Numbered from the stretch's first letter, positions 22,732 through 37,000 are shown. The stretch is 64,000 nucleotides of DNA from Mesorhabditis belari (GCA_958450365.1 CAUEEP010000753.1:1173413-1237412), one strand, 5' to 3'. Translations and numbers: made by a program. Notes: generated from the sequence alone by a model not told the origin.

Positions 22732-22970
22732 GACAATGAAATATCATATTTGAAAAAATCATATTAAAAAACGATCATCACTTTCACGCGCCTGTAACTC
22801 TCTTGTCTTTACCGTATTTCTTAATATTAATATTACCATTGTGTAGCCCTTGAAAAGAGCTTTCAGAAAATGTATAACACTAATAGTTTAAACTCAAAGA
22901 CAATGGAGTTACAGACGCGCGAAAGTGACGACAGTTTTTCAAATATGATATTTCATTGTCCAGTGCTGTA
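22732..22970. mobile_element. Tc1-type MITE, copy 1
   Basis: About 240-bp element with inverted ends (CACTAATGGACAATGAAATA left, inverse of CAGCACTGGACAATGAAATA right) flanked by TA. The outermost bases resemble nematode Tc ends. Central part contains CCGTATTTCTTAATATTAAT and no coding sequence. Shares the whole body with the copy at 52578. Confidence 0.8.
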
Positions 22971-23382
22971 CCTGGCTACCCGGTTTACTTACCCAACAGC
23001 CATCCAAAGCTGTGTTGGGTAATTGAACCGGAAAGTTGACAAGACTGGTCAGTGCGCCAGGCAGAACAAAGATTTAAGCCCAAATTGATTTAAGCCCCAC
23101 TCTATGTTTGCGAGATTGGACTAATTGGACTACTAATTACAAGTTTGTTTTGTTTTTTTGCAAATAGAACAACCTTTGTGCACATCTATTTACATCTATT
23201 TACATCGATTTACATTACGGTTTATTTCCTCGGCTTTCACTGATCGTCAAAGCATTGTAAATCAACAGTAAAATAATGTTTTTCAATGTTTTTCTCTTCT
23301 TATATATTCAATCTTTCTTATTTTTCGATTTATATCTTTCTAGAATCGATTTTTTTAGATAAATCCATTTTTTTTCGCAGCA

Positions 23383-26300
23383 ATGCCCCGTTATTTCTCG
23401 TTTAAAAGCGGCGATGCGCGCTTTTGGAAACGAAAAAATTCGGTGAGTTTTAAAAATCTGAATCTAAATGAAAGATTTTGAATACTAGATGACTGTTCTA
23501 GTTAGGCTTTAGTTCTCGAGTTTGAATCAGCGCCAGATCTAAGTCAGATCCCGGCCAGATCCCTAACAGGCTCAGGGTCAAGGCTGGTTCGAGTTTGATT
23601 AGCTTCATGGCCTTGATCAAAAGGCCATGAAGCTGGCGGCTGGCCGATCAATGGCGGCTGGCCGATCAATGGCGGCTGGCCGATCAATGGCGGCTGGCCG
23701 ATCAATGGCGGCTGGCCGATCAATGGCGGCTGGCCGATCAATGGCGGCTGGCCGATCAATGGCGGCTGGCCGATCAATGGCGGCTGGCCGACTAGCTAGC
23801 CGACCGGCTAGCCGACTACCTTGCTAGGCCGGCTAGCCGATTAACTTGCTAGCCGGCTAGCCGATCAACTAGCTAAGCCGGCTGGCCGACTAACTTGCTA
23901 AGCCGGCTAGTCGATTAACTTGCTAGCCGGCTAGCCGATCAACTTGCTAGGCGGCTAGCTGATTAACTTGCTAAGCCGGCTGGCCGACTAACTTGCTAAG
24001 CCGGCTAGCCGATCAACTAGCTAGGCCGGCTAGCCGATCAACTAGCTAGGCGGCTAGCCGATCAACTAGCTAGGCCGGCTAGCCGATCAACTAGCTAGGC
24101 GGCTAGCCGATCAACTAGCTAGGCCGGCTAGCCGATCAACTAGCTAGCCGGCTAGCCGATCAACTAGCTAGGCGGCTAGCCGATCAACTTACTAAGCCGG
24201 CTGGCCGACCAACTTACTAAGCCGGCTGGCCGTTTAACTTAATCGGCTACAAATATAATTCTTGTAGGAAGACGAAAACAGAAACTCGGATCCAATCAAT
24301 CAAAACCCGCACCCAAACGAGCACCACTACGAGGAATTCGTGAACGCCGGGAATTCAGGGGAAAGACACGCATATCACTACGAGGTTTGGGGAGAAAACT
24401 GTTTCACTGACAAAATCTCCAAAATTGTTGTTTCACTGATTCTCCAAAATTGTTGTCCAGGAAATTCGTCCCCGTTCCTCATCACATGATCGCTATGCGA
24501 CGATCGAATTCACGACGCGCGCCACGAGAAAGAGTGAACCGAGAGAATTCGTGCATCATATTGCGATTGGTTGGTTTTCAGAATATAGATTTTTGGTTAT
24601 TCAAATTGATTTTGAGAGTGATTGATTGATTTTGATTGATTGATTGATTCTGATTCAAATTGTTTAAAAGTAGGCAAATTTACGGAACAGGCTATGGCCT
24701 GGGTGCTTGCATCTAGATCATCTAGACCTCTAGACCAGACACTAGTGCTTACACAGCATCTAGATCAAAGAAAAATGATCGTTTCTAGATTTAGCCCGAT
24801 GTGCTCTAGTTTTTGCAATTAAGCACCTGTTTCTATTGCGCGCATTCATTCATTCAATCGATTCCTTCATTCAATCGATTCATTTTAGCACAGAAAAGCT
24901 TTTTTTACTAAAGTTTTTTCTACTAAATCGCTGTCTTACTTTGATCTTATTTTTTCTTTAGAACGCGAGCCACCGAAAACGCCGCTTCGGACAGCCAGCT
25001 CGCAAAGTCTTCACTCCACTGTACTCAAACAACAGCATCGACAACACACGCATGTTAGAGGTAATAAACATGCGTAACAGTCATTTGCAACAGTTATAAC
25101 AGTTTGTAAAAGTTATAACAGTCACGTGCTCACTAACTGATGTCTTTAGATCATCAAAATGATGTCTTTTCAACGGTAAAAACTGCCCGATTGCCCGAAG
25201 AGTTCAGTACAACAGCGATTTATCAGGTTCATCCATTAAAATCATATAGTCTTTCAGTTAAGGCTTCTACAAACCTATTTTTCAGAAAGGAAATCTTTTG
25301 GATGAAAAGGGGCTGACGAAGGGACGCGGAGTCCTTGTCTCGTCATTCCGAAGTCATCACTCGTCCGCCTCGACAAATGCCACAAAAACGAGGTACAGTA
25401 CACCACCAAACACTAGTTTGTGATTTTCATTAGAAGATTCATTAGGTTACTTTTGTGTTGCTGTAGGTAGAACAGAAGTAAGCATTGTAATCATGCCTCA
25501 GCCTAAGCCTGAACCTGAGCCTGGGCCTAAGCCCGAGCCTGGGCCTAAGCCTAAGCCTAAGCCTGAGCCTGGGCCTAAGCCTAAGTCTGAGCCTAAGCCT
25601 AAGCCTAAGCCTGAGCCTGAGCCTGAGCTTGAGCCTAAGCCTAAGCCTAAGCCTAAGCCTAAGCGTAAGCCTAAGCTTCAGCCTAAGCCTGAGCCTGAGC
25701 CTCAGCCTCAGCTTGAGCCTAAGCCTAAGCCTAAGCCTAAGCCTAAGCCTAAGCGTAAGCCTAAGCTTCAGCCTAAGCCTGAGCCTGAGCCTCAGCCTCA
25801 GCCTAGGCCTAAGCCTAAGCCTAAGCCTAAGCTTCAGCCTAAGCCTGAGCCTGAGCCTAAGCCTAAGCCTAAGCCTAAGCCTGAGCCTGAGCTTGAGCCT
25901 AAGCCTAAGCCTTAGCCTAAGCCTAAGCTTCAGCCTAAGCCAGAGCCTGAACCTGCAAGCAATCCATTGTAGCATCTGATATAAGGGTGTCATTTCTCTA
26001 AATCAAAATCAGATCAAGTTTAACAGTAGCACCACTTGAACTTCAGTTGGCTAGAAGCCAATTCAGTTGGCCAGAAGCTAGCTCAAATCCTGAACTGGAA
26101 AGATACTTTTCCTGCATTAGACCAAGTCACTCAACAGTAAAACTAGCCCCCAGAGTCAGACAAAGAGAAACCTAAGCCTAAGCCCAAGCCTAAGCCTAAG
26201 CCTAAGCCTAAGCCTGAGCCTAAGCCTAAGCCCAAGCCCAAGCCTAAGCCAGAGCCTGACCTCTGACTGGTCAATTTTTGAGTACCAATGCTTGCTTCTG

Positions 26301-29300
26301 CTCTGACCGAGTACAAGAGGAATTAACTTTAAACCGATTTTCAATTCCACTTTTCTTTTCAGTTACGAAGAAGAGGAGCGCTATCGTTGCGAGCATTTGC
26401 TGACTCGAGCAAATGGAGGACCACCGCTGAAAGAAAGCGATTTTCACGGAGACACACCCGTTGTGCACTATCATTATGTGTAAGAATTGTTTTTTGTTAT
26501 CGAATGTTATCTGTTATCGAAATTTGCACAACTGTAACTTAGTCGTGTTTTCAGTGCCGGTTCTCTCGAGTGTTTTCACTCAATCAGTCGATCGAACTCA
26601 AAGAAACGCCGAAATGAGCGACATGGGGATTCGGGGAGGAAAAGAACGAAAGATAAAGGCGAAATGGAGAGGTTTGAATTGAAATTTGCATAAAATAAGA
26701 AAATATTCGATGTTTTGAGGAAACCTGAGACAAGTACTGTAGCCTAGGACAAGTACTGTAACCTGGGACAGGTACTGTAACCCGGGACAGGTATAGTACC
26801 CTGGGACAAGTACAGTACCCTGGGATAAGTACAGTACCCTGGGATAAGTACAGTACCCTGGGACAACTACAGTACCCTGGGACAAGTACAGTACCCTGGG
26901 ACAGGTACTGTACCCTGGGACAGATACTGTACCCGGGGACAGGTACAGTACCCTGGGACAGATACTGAACCCTGGGACAGATACTCTACCCTGCGGGACA
27001 GATACTGAACCCTGGGACAGATACTCTACCCTGGGACAGGTACAGTACCCTCATCCAGGTACTGTACCCTCATCCAGGTACTGTATCCTCATCCAGGTAC
27101 TGTATCCTCATCCAGGTACTGTACCCTATCAATACTCTTGTGTAAGCCAAAGAGTACTGTACTTAGCTAGGGGATTTTACTTGTACTATAATAGCTACAG
27201 ATACAGTAACGAGTACAGTTTAACAGTACAGTTCGATAATCTAACCTGGCAGGCACAGTAACACCTAGCAGTACGCAAGAGTACTATGAACAACCTTAAA
27301 CGAGCACAGTACTGCTATTTCAGATAGTACTGAACACAGACTGTCAACACTAAGGTACAGAGATCGATACTGAAAATTTGCATTTCAGATATATTGAATA
27401 GTTGCAATAAAGTCGGTGACATCCAGATTGATTCTTTAAATTCTTTTTTTCAGATGGATTGAATCCCAGCACTCACAACAAGTCACCACTCATCGAAAAC
27501 CGCCGCCAATCCCGGTTTTCGATGAAAAACCGCAAATTTCGACGATTGGAACGGAAAAATCGACAAAATCTACGGAAGATGGAGATCTCTATGAGGAATT
27601 GGGTGAGTTTTATAAAAGATAATCACTTTTTACTTGGCTGGCTGGGCTCTTGGCAGGCTCTTGGGCTTTTTGAATCAGCAGTTGGTTTTGATCGTTCATA
27701 ACTTTAGTTAGAGATCGTAATGTTCTTAATTATTCTATATCATTGAATAGCTGAGATTACAGGCTTTCGAATGATATCAAATTCAGCTTGATTGGATTAG
27801 GGAATCCGGAGAAAATAGAGGCTAAATAGGGAGAGCGCTGTGACGGACTCGAGCGTTTTTTTCCTTGATTTTCTCAAGTTCGGATAATCCCATCAAAATC
27901 TTTTTAATATCATTCGAAAGCCTAAAATCTCCTCTATCCAATGAAATAAAGAACTAAAGATAATATTGTTTCTAGGCAAAGTTATGCGCTGTCAAAGTTG
28001 GCAACTCAACAAAAATTTCCAGCTTGCCAAGCCAAGGTTGGCAACGGCGAAAGTTGAAGGAAAAATGGCCAAAACCCTCTATTTTTCTTCGTTTTTCATT
28101 AGTTTGTCTATAAAATTTCGCAATTTTCCCCATTTTCTTCCATTTTTTGCTTTTTTTCAGAAAAAAAACCATTCTTTTGAGAAAAATGAGTCATTTTTCC
28201 TCTTTCACACACAGCTGCACATTCAAATTCTCATTAAAAACATTCAAAATCAAATTTTCTATCCCTTTTCAGCTATATTTTAAATCACTTACCAACTTTC
28301 TTCTTTCCCCGCTTTTTTTAACAAAAAAGAGGCTCTTTCTGGTGATAAGCGGCTTTCAAATGAAATTCCCCCAGATTTTCACTGATTTTCACTGATTTTC
28401 TGGAAGTTTTCTGCTTGAAATTGAACAAAATACGGTGAAATATCGATTTCCTATTGAAATTCTTGATTTTGTAAAAGTTTTCGCATCTTTCTGGCCTGAC
28501 CGGGGGTCGAACCAGCGACCATTTGCCTTCTGACGACTGACGACGACTCGCCTCTAAACCCACTGCACCATGGTGGCGTGGTGCAGTGGGTCACCGCTTG
28601 GTCGGCAATCGGCTGAGACGCGAAAGCTCGAGGGTTCGATCCCGTGTCGATCAATTTTCCGATTTTTTTTTCAGTTATTTCTTTTGGGAAATGTTCTCCT
28701 AGTCTGAAAATGTCTAGGAGTTGTTTTCAAGCATGAATTTGATCTGATTTTTGCTAAATCTAAGCTACTTGGAACCATATTGGAACCATATTGGAACCAT
28801 ATTGGAAACATATTGGAACCGTATTGGAACCATATTGGAAACATATGGAACCATATTGGAACCGTATCCGAACCATATTGGAACCATATTGGAAAGATAT
28901 TGGAACCGTATCCGAACCATATTGGGACCATATTGGAACCATATTGGAACCATATTGGAACCGTATCCGAACCATATTGGAACCATATTGGAACCATATT
29001 GGAAACATATGGAACCATATTGGAACCGATCCAAACCAATTGGAACCAATTGGAAACTAGGAACCAATTGGAACCGTACCAAACCAATTGGACCATATTG
29101 GAACTATGGAACCATATTGGAACCGTATCCAAACCATATTGGAACCATATTGGAACCATATTGGAAACATATGGAACCATATTGGAACCGTATCCAAACC
29201 ATATTGGAACCATATTGGAACCATGTTGGAACCGTATTGGAACCATATTGGAACCATATTGGAAACATATTGGAACCGTATTGGAACCATAGTGGAACCA

Positions 29301-32300
29301 TATTGGAACCATATTGGAAACATATTGGAACCGCATTGGAACCGTATTGGAACCATAGTGGAACCATATTGGAACCATATTGGAAACATATTGGAACCGC
29401 ATTGGAACCATATTGGAAACATATGGAACCATATTGGAACCGTATCCGAACCATATTGGAACCATATTGGAACCATATTGGAAACATATTGGTACCGTAT
29501 CCGAACCACATTGGAACCACATTGGAACCATATTGGAATCCGAAAAAACCCTCTTTTTTTACTATAAACCTATTTTTTTTGTTAAAAACTCGTAAAATCA
29601 CCGGAAATTAGGTGAAAATGACCAAAATTCCATCATAAACACAAGATTTGAGTTGTAAATGACTTGAAAAGTGTGATTTTCTGACGGAAAAATGAGTCAT
29701 CACAGCCTGCCAGCCTCTCCAAAAAGCTTTGATAAGCCCCGAAAAGCAACAAATTTTTCTTTTCCAACGCCAAATTTCTTTTCCAATGCTAAATTTCTTT
29801 CAACGTTTTCAAATTTCGTTCACAAAATCCCTCTTTTTTTACTCTTTTTCTCCCTTTTTCCTCCCCTTTCCTCTCCTTTCCTCCCCTTTTTGCCTTTTTC
29901 TTACCACTTCCAACTGATTTCTCCAAGTCTAATCACCATTCCGTCGATCCACGCCCAAAAAAAGTCCACAAAACAATCGATTTGCTACTTCAGAATACAT
30001 TTTTGACTCTGTTTTCTCTGAGATTCTGTTTCTTTCTTTTTTTTGGGGTTTCCTTTCTTGGTTTTCCTTTCTTTTAAGCCCTTCTTTTAGCCCTAAATCT
30101 TTTAGAATAATGCTAGAATACATCGTTTTCTTTATTTATCTATAGGTTTTAGGGGAGTGGGACAAATGCGACCTTTTTTTTTGCGCACCCGGACATTTGC
30201 GAACCTTTTTTTCTACACTTAACCCATTATCGCACCTTTTTTCGCGTTTTAAAAAAGCAAAAAGCTCTAAAAGCTAATATTAACCATTTTCTATTCCAAA
30301 AGTTGTTTTTCTAGGTAATTTTAGGGCGTAGAATCGAGATTTTGGCATTTCAGAGCTTGTGGAAGCGAACGGACGGAGTCATACAAAGAGAAAAATGAAC
30401 AATTTTCTGTAATTTGACCTAGTCTTTCAAATTGATTAATATTAGCTTATGTTATGTCATATACACGCTCTGTTATGTCAAAATTTCGATTCTACGCCCT
30501 AAAATTACCTAGAAAAACAAGTTTTGGAATAGAAATTGGTTAACATTAGCTTTTAGAGCTTTTTAAAACGCGAAAAAAGGTGCGCTAATGGGCTAAGTGT
30601 AGAAAAAAAGGTGCGAAAATGTCCGGATGCGCAAAAAAAAAAGGTCGCATTTGTCCCGCTCCCATTTTGAGTCAAACCAAATGACAGATAGCCCCCCCAA
30701 AAAGAAGTTTTATGGAGAATGGGTGGAGATATCGAGCTATTTTTGCGACAATCGTAATGGACGATGGGTTCCAAATGAATTGAACATCGAGAATCTGAAA
30801 GCACGCGTTTCGATCAGCCAGATCTCAAGTCGAAAAGAAGCCAGGAAAGAAGCTCAAGTCAAAAAGAAGCTAGAAAAGAAGCCATTCTTTTGAATATCTT
30901 GGCGATAGACAAGAATTGGATTTGCTTTGCTACACTGCTACACTTTGCTACACTTCTCGAAAAAGGCAATGGCTCAGCAAAGGTCAAATGCCCAATTCCA
31001 ACTCCAAAGCCGGATTTTCATGGGCAGAAAGTGATGTTGTCTTGCTTGAAATATCAACGGACGATATTATCAACGATATTGTTTATTTCGAATTATTAGA
31101 GCCCGGAAAAACAGTTGAATCAAAGTGCTGAATCACCTTTTTTTATTCAACAGCTCAAGAAGTTTGATGAAATTTTGCGTGAAAAGGGTTTCAATCTCTC
31201 GACTTTTAATTTTCTCCGTAACACAGCACACAGCGAAAGCTTCGTATATGGAAGAGTTGGTTTGTCCGATTCCGAGAAGGTATTGAATCTCTTGAGGACG
31301 AGCCACATGAGCATCACTTGGCAGCGATCGATGGTATTGAATCTCTTGAGGACGAGCCACATGAGCATCACTTGGCAGCGATCGATGGTATTGAATCTCT
31401 TGAGGACGAGCCACATGAGCATCACTCGGCAGCGATCGATGGTATTGAATCTCTTGTGGACGAGCCACATGAGCATCACTCGGCAGCGATCGATGGGCCA
31501 TATTGAATCTCTTGAGGACGGGCCACATGAGCATCACTCGGCAGCGATTGATGGTATTGAATCTCTTGAGGACGAGCCACTGAGCATCACAAAATCGGCA
31601 GCGATTGATGGTATTGAATCTCTTGAGGACGAGCCACATGAGCATCACTTGGCAGCGATCGATGGGCCATATAGTCCGCATGCGCCAGATAGTTCACTTA
31701 TCACTATCTGATTTTCACTTCTTCAGACGATGCAACGTTTCCTTGCGAATTGCGAGTTTCAAAATGCGCAAAAGGTCGAGTTTTGGCTGACCGACTCTCT
31801 TCAATCACAGAATCAAGAGCTCTTCGATAAGGGAGTCAAAGCAATGTTGGAGAGATGTTATAGATAACGATGATGCTTTTGTTTATTCTGCAATTTATTC
31901 TGCTGTTTAGAAGAAATTGTTACCTAAATGACTCTTGATTTAATTTAATGTTTGTAAATAATCAAAGCTTCTTTTGCATCAACCTAGTAACTAGTTTTAG
32001 AAGTTCAATTCAAAGCTCAACCTCAATTTTTCATCATTTATCTGAATACTTTCTAGAAATAATGTCATGTTTTGTTTTGTCATGGAAACAGTAATGTTAC
32101 GGAGTGAATTTCTGGAGTACTCTTTGACTAAACTATACTTTGCCTATTATAGAGTGAATTCCTGGATTCTCGATTCCTTTTTGACTAAACTAAACCTTGT
32201 CAAACTGTCAACTCAAAATGTTATAGTCGGGCAGCTATTGCTACAATGTCCACGTGCTTTTTCTTTCTTTAACATCACCCTTAAATTCAATCTAACTAAT

Positions 32301-34066
32301 TTCTGTTTGAAGTGCATTAACTCATTTGTTTTTTCTTTTCAGATAGCATGTCTTGGCGTGATTACCCGGGCACCCCACAACCAAACAACAGTCAATCAAT
32401 TCAAAGAACCGCGATCACCTCGGTCACCCCGTCATTCACCTCTCCTTCTCCATTCCATTTATCCACTCCACCGTCAATTCCGCAACGAAGCTCGTCACTC
32501 TTTTCTGGCAATGGATTGACTCATTTCTCTTCATCAAGAGTCTCGATTCAGGAACGAGAGGAGAGAAGGAGGTGCGGTTTAAATTTTGAATAACATATAG
32601 TACCGTCAAATCCGATCTAACAGGTCTAGCCAGTCTAGCCAGTCTAGCCAGTCTAGTCTAGCCAGTCTAGCCAGTCTAGTCTAGCCAGTCTAGCCAGTCT
32701 AGTCTAGCCAGTCTAGCCAGTCTAGTCTAGCCAGTCTAGCCAGGCTAGTCTAGCCAGTCTAGCCAGTCTAGCCAGCCAGTCTAGCCAGTCTAGCCAGTCT
32801 AATCTAGCCAGTCTAGCCAATCTAATCTAGCCAGTCAGCCAGCTAATCTAGCCAGTCTAATCTAGCCAGTCAGCCAGTCTAGCCAGTCTAGTCTAGCCAG
32901 TCTAGCCAGTCTAGTCTAGCCAGTCTAGCCAGTCTAGTCTAGCCAGTCTAGCCAGTCTAGTCTAGCCAGTCTAGCCAGTCTAGCCAATCTAGTCTAGCCA
33001 GTCTAGTCTAGCCAGTCTAGCCAGTCTAATCTAGCCAGTCTAATCTAGCCAGTCTAGCCAGTCTAGTCTAGCCAGTCTAGCCAGTCTAGCCAATCTAGTC
33101 TAGCCAGTCTAGCCAATCTAATCTAGCCAGTCTAGCCAGTCTAATCTAGCCAGTCTAGCCAGTCTAGCCAGTCTAGTCTAGCCAGTCTAGCCAGTCTAAT
33201 CTAGCCAGTCTAATCTAGCCAGTCTAGCCAGTCTAGCCAGTCTAGTCTAGCCAGTCTAGCCAGTCTATTCTAGCCAGTCTAGCCAGTCTAGTCTAGCCAG
33301 TCTAGTCTATCTAGGTCAAGGTCAAACCATCTTATTTGGCTAGGCCATGTCCTAGTTTTACTCTGAAACTGATCTGACCGATCTGGCCCGACTTATACAG
33401 CTCAAGCAAGGGATTGGAACACTCCTGCTAAGCAAGCCTGATCTAGCTAGAGCTTGTAAGCCTGGTCACGTTTCCGGATCAGCTTTGTCATTGAGCAGAC
33501 AGACAGACAGACCAAAAAAGACACCAAAAAGAGTCATTAGTGTCAAAAGGAGTCATTAGATTGGTCTAGTATTAGACTAGATTATTAGACTAGATTATTA
33601 GACTAGATTATTAGATTAGATTATTAGACTAGATGATTAGATTAGACTAAAATAACCATTTGAATAGGTAGATATCTTTGTTTTGTTTTGTTTGAGCCCT
33701 TCAAGATAAGAAAAAGATATTTCCATTTTACTGAGTACACTTTAGAATAAAATCTGATAAGAGCTTTGGTGCTAAAGTTTAAATCTAACATTGTTCAATG
33801 TATGTTTCAATGAAATTCATTCATTCACCCAATTTTCATTCACCATTCACTCACCATTCATCCACCATTCATCCACCATTCAATCACCATTCACTCACCA
33901 TTCACTCACCATTCATCCACCATTCAATCACCACTCACTCATCCAATTCTCAGATTTCTTCATTCACCCACTTCTCCACTCCGTGCCTATGATGACATTC
34001 GTCAGATGAGCGGTGGAATCGATGCACAACAGCGGCTCTCGTCCTACTCATTGCACTCGATTGCAG
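23383..34066 (+). CDS. vab-10: Spectraplakin N-terminal extension (long isoform, 11 exons, about 431 aa)
   Basis: Exons: 23383-23442, 24268-24384, 24461-24569, 24962-25060, 25150-25226, 25287-25393, 26363-26479, 26555-26671, 27454-27602, 32343-32571, 33954-34066. The start ([20 protein letters not shown]) sits two bases after a TTTTTCGCAG acceptor at 23380, as for a spliced-leader site. The chain is polar and low in hydrophobics: Asn/His/Glu-rich ([12 protein letters not shown]), Ser/Arg/Lys-rich ([19 protein letters not shown]), a proline-rich KPPPIPVF segment, and Ser/Thr/Pro-rich ([17 protein letters not shown]). It is probably intrinsically disordered, with no domain I recognise. The last exon ends in phase 1 and its final G completes the GAT (Asp) that opens DERDSIQ in the CH1 exon. 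That the exons belong to this gene is an inference from uninterrupted phase compatibility and absence of a stop; individual borders were chosen because alternative frames are blocked. Confidence 0.78.
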
Positions 34067-37000
34067 GTGTGAAAATTTATGTTACAAATGACAGATTTAC
34101 CAAGAAGAACAAGGAGTAGATGTTGAATGATATAAATGTATGGTTTTGAATGTGATGATAACTCAAGTTTGAAGCCGTGGAAACTGTAGAAAAAATCACC
34201 AGGCGACTGTAGCTCTTTGCGGGACTGTAGCTCTTTGCGGAACTGTAGATCTTTGCGAGACTGTAGCTCTTTGCTGGACTGTAGATCTTTACGGGACTGC
34301 AGCTCTGCGAGACTGTAGATCTTTGTGGGACTGTAGCTCTTTGTGGGACTGTAGATCTTTGCGAGACTGTAGATCTTTGCGGGACTGCAGCTCTTTGCGA
34401 GACTGTAGCTCTTTGTGGGACTGTAGATCTTTGCGAGACTGTAGATCTTTGCGAGACTGTAGATCTTTGCGAGACTGCAGCTGTAGCTCTCAAAAGTGGC
34501 TCTGTAGCTCTCTCTCCCGAATAGAAAACTTTATAACTATTGTTTTGCTTGATTCATTTATACAATTTATGCAAATCGTTCAGCGCCTCCGTTTTCTTTA
34601 ATCCATTTAAGGACAAGGTTTTTTTATGTAAATGCCGAAAGAATTCGATCTTCTCTTCGTGTACTGTTCAAAGCCTTCGAGCGTGTACTGTTCAAAGCCT
34701 TTGAGCCTTCTAGCAAAGCAAATCTCAATTTGAAGTCGAATCTCAATCTGCTAGGAATTAAGTGTTTGCAAAACACTTAATTTTCTTTTTCTTTTCTTCA
34801 GTTTTTCTTCTTTTCTTTAATTTTTCTTCTTTTCCATTCTTAATCCATTTTTGGCCAAAGTATCAGATAACAAAGCCTTAAAAAAGTCTTTTTCAAGCCT
34901 TTTTAAGCCTTTTTCTTTTCTTGCCAAAAGCAAATCAAACACAAATCTTTCGCAGAGATTTTTTTGTTACCTTTTTTCTTTTAAAATCTCTTTCCCAGAA
35001 AATGACTCCTTCCATTCCCTTGGATTCCTTTCCATTCCCTTCCTTTGTTTTGCTCAATATCCTTCCCATTCCTTCCCATTCCCTTCCATTCCTTTCCATT
35101 CCCTTCCATTCCTTTCCATTCCTTTCCATTCCTTCCCATTCCCTTCCATTCCTTTCCATTCCCTTCCATTCCTTTCCATTCCCTTCCATTCCTTTCCATT
35201 CCTTTCCATTCCTTCCCATTCCCTTCCATTCCTTTCCATTCCCTTCCATTCCTTTCCATTCCCTTCCATTCCTTCCCATTCCCTTCCATTCCTTTCCATT
35301 CCCTTCCATTCCTTTCCATTCCTTTCCATTCCTTCCCATTCCCTTCCATTCCTTTCCATTCCCTTCCATTCCTTTCCATTCCCTTCCATTCCTTTCCATT
35401 CCCTTCCATTCCTTTCCATTCCTTTCCATTCCTTCCCATTCCCTTCCATTCCTTTCCATTCCCTTCCATTCCTTTCCATTCCTTTCCATTCCTTTCCATT
35501 CCCTTCCATTCCTTTCCATTCCTTTCCATTCCCTTCCATTCCCTTCCATTCCTTTCCATTCCTTTCCATTCCTTTCCATTCCTTTCCATTCCCTTCCATT
35601 CCTTTCCATTCCTTTCCATTCCTTTCCATTCCCTTCCATTCCCTTCCATTCCTTTCCATTCCTTTCCATTCCCTTCCATTCCCTTCCATTCCTTTCCATT
35701 CCTTTCCATTCCTTTCCATTCCTTTCCATTCCCTTCCATTCCTTTCCATTCCTTTCCATTCCCTTCCATTCCCTTCCATTCCTTTCCATTCCTTTCCATT
35801 CCTTTCCATTCCTTTCCATTCCCTTCCATTCCTTTCCATTCCTTTCCATTCCCTTCCATTCCCTTCCATTCCTTTCCATTCCTTTCCATTCCTTTCCATT
35901 CCTTTCCATTCCCTTCCATTCCTTCCCATTCCCTTCCATTCCTTTCCATTCCCTTCCATTCCTTTCCATTCCCTTCCATTCCTTTCCATTCCCTTCCATT
36001 CCTTTCCATTCCTTTCCATTCCTTTCCATTCCTTTCCATTCCTTTCCATTCCCTTCCATTCCTTTCCATTCCTTTCCATTCCCTTCCATTCCCTTCCATT
36101 CCTTTCCATTCCTTTCCATTCCTTTCCATTCCTTTCCATTCCCTTCCATTCCTTTCCATTCCTTTCCATTCCTTTCCATTCCTTTCCATTCCCTTCCATT
36201 CCTTTCCATTCCTTTCCATTCCCTTCCATTCCTTTCCATTCCTTTCCATTCCCTTCCATTCCTTGCCATTTGTAAGAAATATATGTTTATGTTTTGATCT
36301 ATATAATTTCTTGTGAGACCGTGTCTCGGTGTGGTTCAATAGTGGCCTTCTTGAAAAGGCACAATTTATCCAACTTTCCCTTATTAGGGCAACTTCGCTC
36401 AAACTGAAGCAACCTGGCACTATCACAATTAATTCAACACTTGCATGTAGATGATAAGAAGCAAAAAAAAAGGAGAACAAAAACTCACTCAAAAGCCAAG
36501 CTTAAAAAACGGGGTTTTTTAAGTATACAAGCTACAACAAACGGACAGCCGAATATCGTCTAGTGACTGATTACTTTCCATTCTTTACGCCTAACACTAC
36601 TGTATGCCTAAGCCGTTTAAATATTCTAGAGGCTAAAGGAGTCTCATTCTAGAAAAACATTCTAGAGACTCACTTTAGCCTCTAGAATATGCAAATCTCA
36701 GGAATGAGATTTACGGGCATAGGCTTTGCCCATAAATCTGGAAGAGAAGAAGAGACTGGAGGTAAGAAAAATGGATAAAAGGGAAGACAAGAAAAAGGGA
36801 AGACAACAAAGCGCGCACATTTGAGAGGAGGGTTACCCTGCAGGGATAACAAAAAAGAAGGGTAAAAGAACTAAAGAGAGACCGCCAGAAAGCAAAAAAG
36901 GAGGTGAGGGTGTGGTGGTATTCGGAAAAGGGGAACAGGGAAGAACAGGGAACGCGCTAATCTTTAGCTGCAACCTTTCACTCAAAAAGCTATACCGAAA

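Noticed and set aside
25442..25993. Arg/Leu-rich and Pro/Lys-rich frames
   Set aside because: Telomere-like hexamer array; unit length is a multiple of three so it stays open.
28671..29611. Tyr/Trp/Asn-rich and Met/Val/Phe-rich open frames up to 286 codons
   Set aside because: Produced by the 11-bp array GGAACCATATT; no splice signals or homology.
31115..31711. Repeat-protein gene with 18-residue units ([16 protein letters not shown])
   Set aside because: Flanking sequence on both sides is recognisable mariner transposase; the 54-bp repeat splits it and its frame does not continue into a gene.
34851..36492. Six frames of 400-500 codons
   Set aside because: All arise from the stop-free 10-bp satellite; composition is a repeated pentamer code in every frame.
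36830..36850. Resemblance of TTACCCTGCAGGGATAAC to a homing-endonuclease site
   Set aside because: Only a partial palindromic match, with no nearby endonuclease gene; chance is adequate.
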